Positions 62,204 through 64,000 of a DNA stretch of 64,000 bases are shown piece by piece. Under the pieces are notes generated by a model, which worked only from the letters and a program-made list of their open reading frames with translations, was not told where the DNA came from and did not search any database. Origin of the DNA: Flavobacterium psychrophilum (GTDB lineage: Bacteria; Bacteroidota; Bacteroidia; Flavobacteriales; Flavobacteriaceae); the NCBI GenBank assembly GCA_945874225.1, contig CAMCFT010000001.1:186001-250000 (forward strand), given 5' to 3'. The number at the start of each line of letters is the position of its first letter. The first letter of the stretch is position 1. A program made the position numbers and the translations under genes.

Positions 62204-62244
62204 TTTTTTTCAAACCTTTTATAGACACTAAATAATTCTTGCTA

Positions 62245-62310
62245 TTTGTCACGCTGGAAGCGTCTCAACACAATAGAGCATCATAACTGAGTCGCTTCCA
62301 GCGTGACAAA
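62245..62310. repeat. palindrome pair between plsC and recA
   Basis: Reverse element 62245-62266 (tttgtcacgctggaagcgtc type) and forward element 62289-62310 (gagtcgcttccagcgtgac type) 22 bases apart, the same family as the arrays at 59296-60208. Its left flank taaataattcttgctatttg is identical to the reverse complement of the right flank of the palindrome pair at 39278-39342, so a longer unit of about 110 bases is shared. Confidence 0.85.
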
Positions 62311-62335
62311 GGGATTAGAACAGTCTGTTGCAAAA

Positions 62336-62363
62336 AAAAGAGCCTCACATTGGAGACTCTTTT
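62336..62363. terminator. terminator of recA
   Basis: aaaagagcctc (62336-62346) and gagactctttt (62353-62363), one mismatch, just after the recA stop on the minus strand. Confidence 0.8.
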
Positions 62364-62369
62364 CTAATT

Positions 62370-63374
62370 TTAAGCATTTTTTTCTTTTATTAAAGCCTTG
62401 ATTTTTTCTTCTAATTCATCGGCTAATTCTGGATTGTCTTTGATTAAAGCTTTCACTGCATCACGACCTTGTCCTAATTTGGTTTCGCCATAACTAAACC
62501 AAGAACCCGCTTTTTTGATGATTTCGAATTCAACGGCTAAATCTAAGATTTCTCCTGTTTTCGAAATTCCTTCGCCATACATTATATCAAATTCAGCTAC
62601 TTTAAATGGCGGAGCCACTTTGTTTTTTACCACTTTAACTTTGGTTCTGTTTCCAAGTACGTTATCGCCATCTTTGATTTGTGTAGAACGACGAATGTCC
62701 AAACGAACCGAAGCATAAAACTTCAACGCATTTCCACCGGTTGTGGTTTCGGGATTTCCGAACATTACTCCAATTTTCTCTCTCAATTGGTTGATGAAGA
62801 AAACCGTACAATGCGTTTTGCTGATGGTTCCAGTCAATTTTCTCAAGGCTTGAGACATCAAACGAGCGTGTAATCCCATTTTAGAATCTCCCATTTCGCC
62901 TTCGATTTCACTTTTTGGAGTCAAAGCCGCAACCGAGTCAATAACGACAATGTCAATTGCGCCAGAACGAATTAAGTTCTCGGCAATTTCCAATGCTTGT
63001 TCCCCATTATCCGGTTGCGATATGATTAAGTTTTCGATATCAATGCCTAATTTTTCGGCATAATTTCTATCGAAAGCGTGTTCTGCATCTATAAAAGCAG
63101 CGATTCCACCCGCTTTTTGAGCTTCGGCAATGGCGTGCAAAGTCAAAGTTGTTTTTCCCGAAGATTCCGGACCGTATATTTCGATCACTCTTCCTCTTGG
63201 ATAACCGCCAACTCCCAAGGCTAAATCGATTCCCAAAGATCCAGACGAAATAGTTTCCACTTCTTCGACGGCTTTGTCGCCCATTTTCATCACGGTACCT
63301 TTTCCGTAGGTTTTATCCAGTTTGTCAAGTGTAAGTTGTAGTGCTTTTAATTTGGCTTCTTTCTCTGAACTCAT
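62370..63374 (-). CDS. recA: recombinase RecA
   Basis: 334 residues from the second Met at 63374 ([20 protein letters not shown]), the usual Flavobacteriaceae start; four extra residues are possible. Strand exchange and SOS co-protease. Walker [11 protein letters not shown] (about 65-74), the Walker B region [20 protein letters not shown] (about 139-158), L2 loop [20 protein letters not shown] (about 193-212), and the acidic C-terminal domain ending LIKEKNA. dprA, its loader, is encoded 3 kb away in the other direction. Confidence 0.97.
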   Translation of the reverse strand: MSSEKEAKLKALQLTLDKLDKTYGKGTVMKMGDKAVEEVETISSGSLGIDLALGVGGYPRGRVIEIYGPESSGKTTLTLHAIAEAQKAGGIAAFIDAEHAFDRNYAEKLGIDIENLIISQPDNGEQALEIAENLIRSGAIDIVVIDSVAALTPKSEIEGEMGDSKMGLHARLMSQALRKLTGTISKTHCTVFFINQLREKIGVMFGNPETTTGGNALKFYASVRLDIRRSTQIKDGDNVLGNRTKVKVVKNKVAPPFKVAEFDIMYGEGISKTGEILDLAVEFEIIKKAGSWFSYGETKLGQGRDAVKALIKDNPELADELEEKIKALIKEKNA

Positions 63375-63510
63375 CTTTTCTTTCATTTATTTTTGTGTTT
63401 CTCTTTTTGTAAAAATACTTCTTTTTTTGGAAGTAACAAAGGGAATGTTTTGGGATATTTGACGGATAATTTTGAACCAATACAAGGAGCTATCTTTGTT
63501 TATAACCCGT

Positions 63511-64000
63511 TTATTCTATTCTATTTTTAAATTTAAGATGGTCGTGTATTAAACTTATAAGATGTTGAGTTAAATTTAAAAGTTGATGATATTCAATTTC
63601 AATATGGAAATTATCTTCTGATGTTTTGTTTTTCCTATCTTTTAAAGTAATAATGTTGTTCTCAGGGTTAATATCATACCTCCAATGACTAATAGAATTT
63701 CTTATATTTGACATTAAGTGAAAAATTTTCATAAAGTCTTCCTCTTCAATCCAATTTTCTGGAATTTTATTTTCAATTATTTTTAAACCATACAAATTTA
63801 TATACTCATCAAAATTATTAGACCTTAATTTTAGTTTGATGTCTTCCCAAACATCTTTTTTTACGTCTATATATTCTTCTTTTAAAAACCGGTCTAAAAT
63901 TTCACTTGAACGGACTAGTAAAAGATAAATGAATGATAATCCATTTGGTACACAATCAAAACTATTTATATCATTATCATTGTAATTTTTTTTGTTAAAT
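63511..64000 (-). CDS. unidentified protein with a HEPN-like RNxxxH motif (partial)
   Basis: The frame is open from 63511 to the right edge, so the N-terminus is outside the window; about 163 residues are visible. A TTG at 63795 gives a shorter apparent start but translation upstream continues without stops (for example DVWEDIKLKLRSNNFDEYI). The segment MSNIRNSISHWRYDI matches the R-x4-H motif (RNSISH) of HEPN RNases, followed by a long helix (EIEYHQLLNLTQHLISLIHD). A HEPN-type ribonuclease or a toxin/defence protein is possible. Family not recognised. Confidence 0.6.
   Translation of the reverse strand, partial: FNKKNYNDNDINSFDCVPNGLSFIYLLLVRSSEILDRFLKEEYIDVKKDVWEDIKLKLRSNNFDEYINLYGLKIIENKIPENWIEEEDFMKIFHLMSNIRNSISHWRYDINPENNIITLKDRKNKTSEDNFHIEIEYHQLLNLTQHLISLIHDHLKFKNRIE

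Overview
The window is a stretch of an AT-rich chromosome from a member of the Bacteroidota, most likely Flavobacterium or a close relative in the Flavobacteriaceae. Reasons: an atpB with a periplasmic N-terminal extension, a SprE/PorW-type lipoprotein of the type IX secretion and gliding system, many Flavobacteriaceae-specific families (DUF6427, DUF6341, DUF5687, DUF4175, DUF4254, DUF6909), TAnnTTTG-type promoters, weak Shine-Dalgarno signals, and several short palindromic repeat families scattered between genes. No prophage, insertion sequence or CRISPR array is visible; most of the window is conserved housekeeping DNA.

Layout. 1-9.85 kb (minus strand): F-ATPase genes atpB-E-F-H-A (atpA cut by the window edge), behind a clear promoter; upstream of it a small membrane protein, AtpZ/AtpI, bactofilin, the SprE-like lipoprotein and an ABC exporter pair. 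9.97-17.8 kb: mixed housekeeping genes (ferredoxin reductase, GNAT, heptosyltransferase-like GT9, upp, purD). 17.9-25.1 kb: a surface-polysaccharide segment (CapK-like adenylating enzyme, WecB epimerase, GT4, initiating sugar transferase, UDP-glucuronate decarboxylase) with a HigBA toxin-antitoxin module and an ORF6N gene in it. 25.1-34.2 kb: DUF6909, a GH3-family protein, an M23-like anchor that has no peptidase domain, tatA, tex, a cation efflux protein, rpiB. 34.16-34.80 kb: a long, very AT-rich gene-free stretch. 35.1-47 kb: rnr, a GIN-domain protein, a LysE exporter, tRNA-Cys with partial copies of its 3' end, folB, glnS, a YtxH/holin-like envelope operon, an SPFH protein, gltX. 47-59.3 kb: a giant DUF4175 protein, ybeY, mnmG, a methyltransferase, an OmpH-like lipoprotein, a Pif1-type helicase, an HU-SPOR protein, dprA. 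59.3-64 kb: a GIY-YIG nuclease inside a palindrome array, trpS, plsC, recA, and an unfinished HEPN-like gene at the right edge.

Three things stand out. (1) Four parS-like ParB sites surround mnmG, and gene orientation switches from mainly minus to mainly plus at about 34.2-35.1 kb, exactly at the long AT-rich gap. Together these suggest an origin-proximal window, and the gap is a candidate oriC. (2) A palindromic repeat family (core gagacgcttccagcgtgac) occurs at least 17 times: 11 copies in two arrays on either side of a single GIY-YIG nuclease gene, four copies between duplicated tRNA-Cys 3' ends, and one pair between plsC and recA. The layout looks like a repeat/nuclease partnership similar in principle to REP/RAYT. 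(3) The tRNA-Cys 3' end plus terminator is repeated three times downstream of the real tRNA, which points to repeated insertion or slippage at a tRNA 3' end.

Functions are assigned by reading the sequence; no database search was run. DUF names are from memory and are the least certain part.
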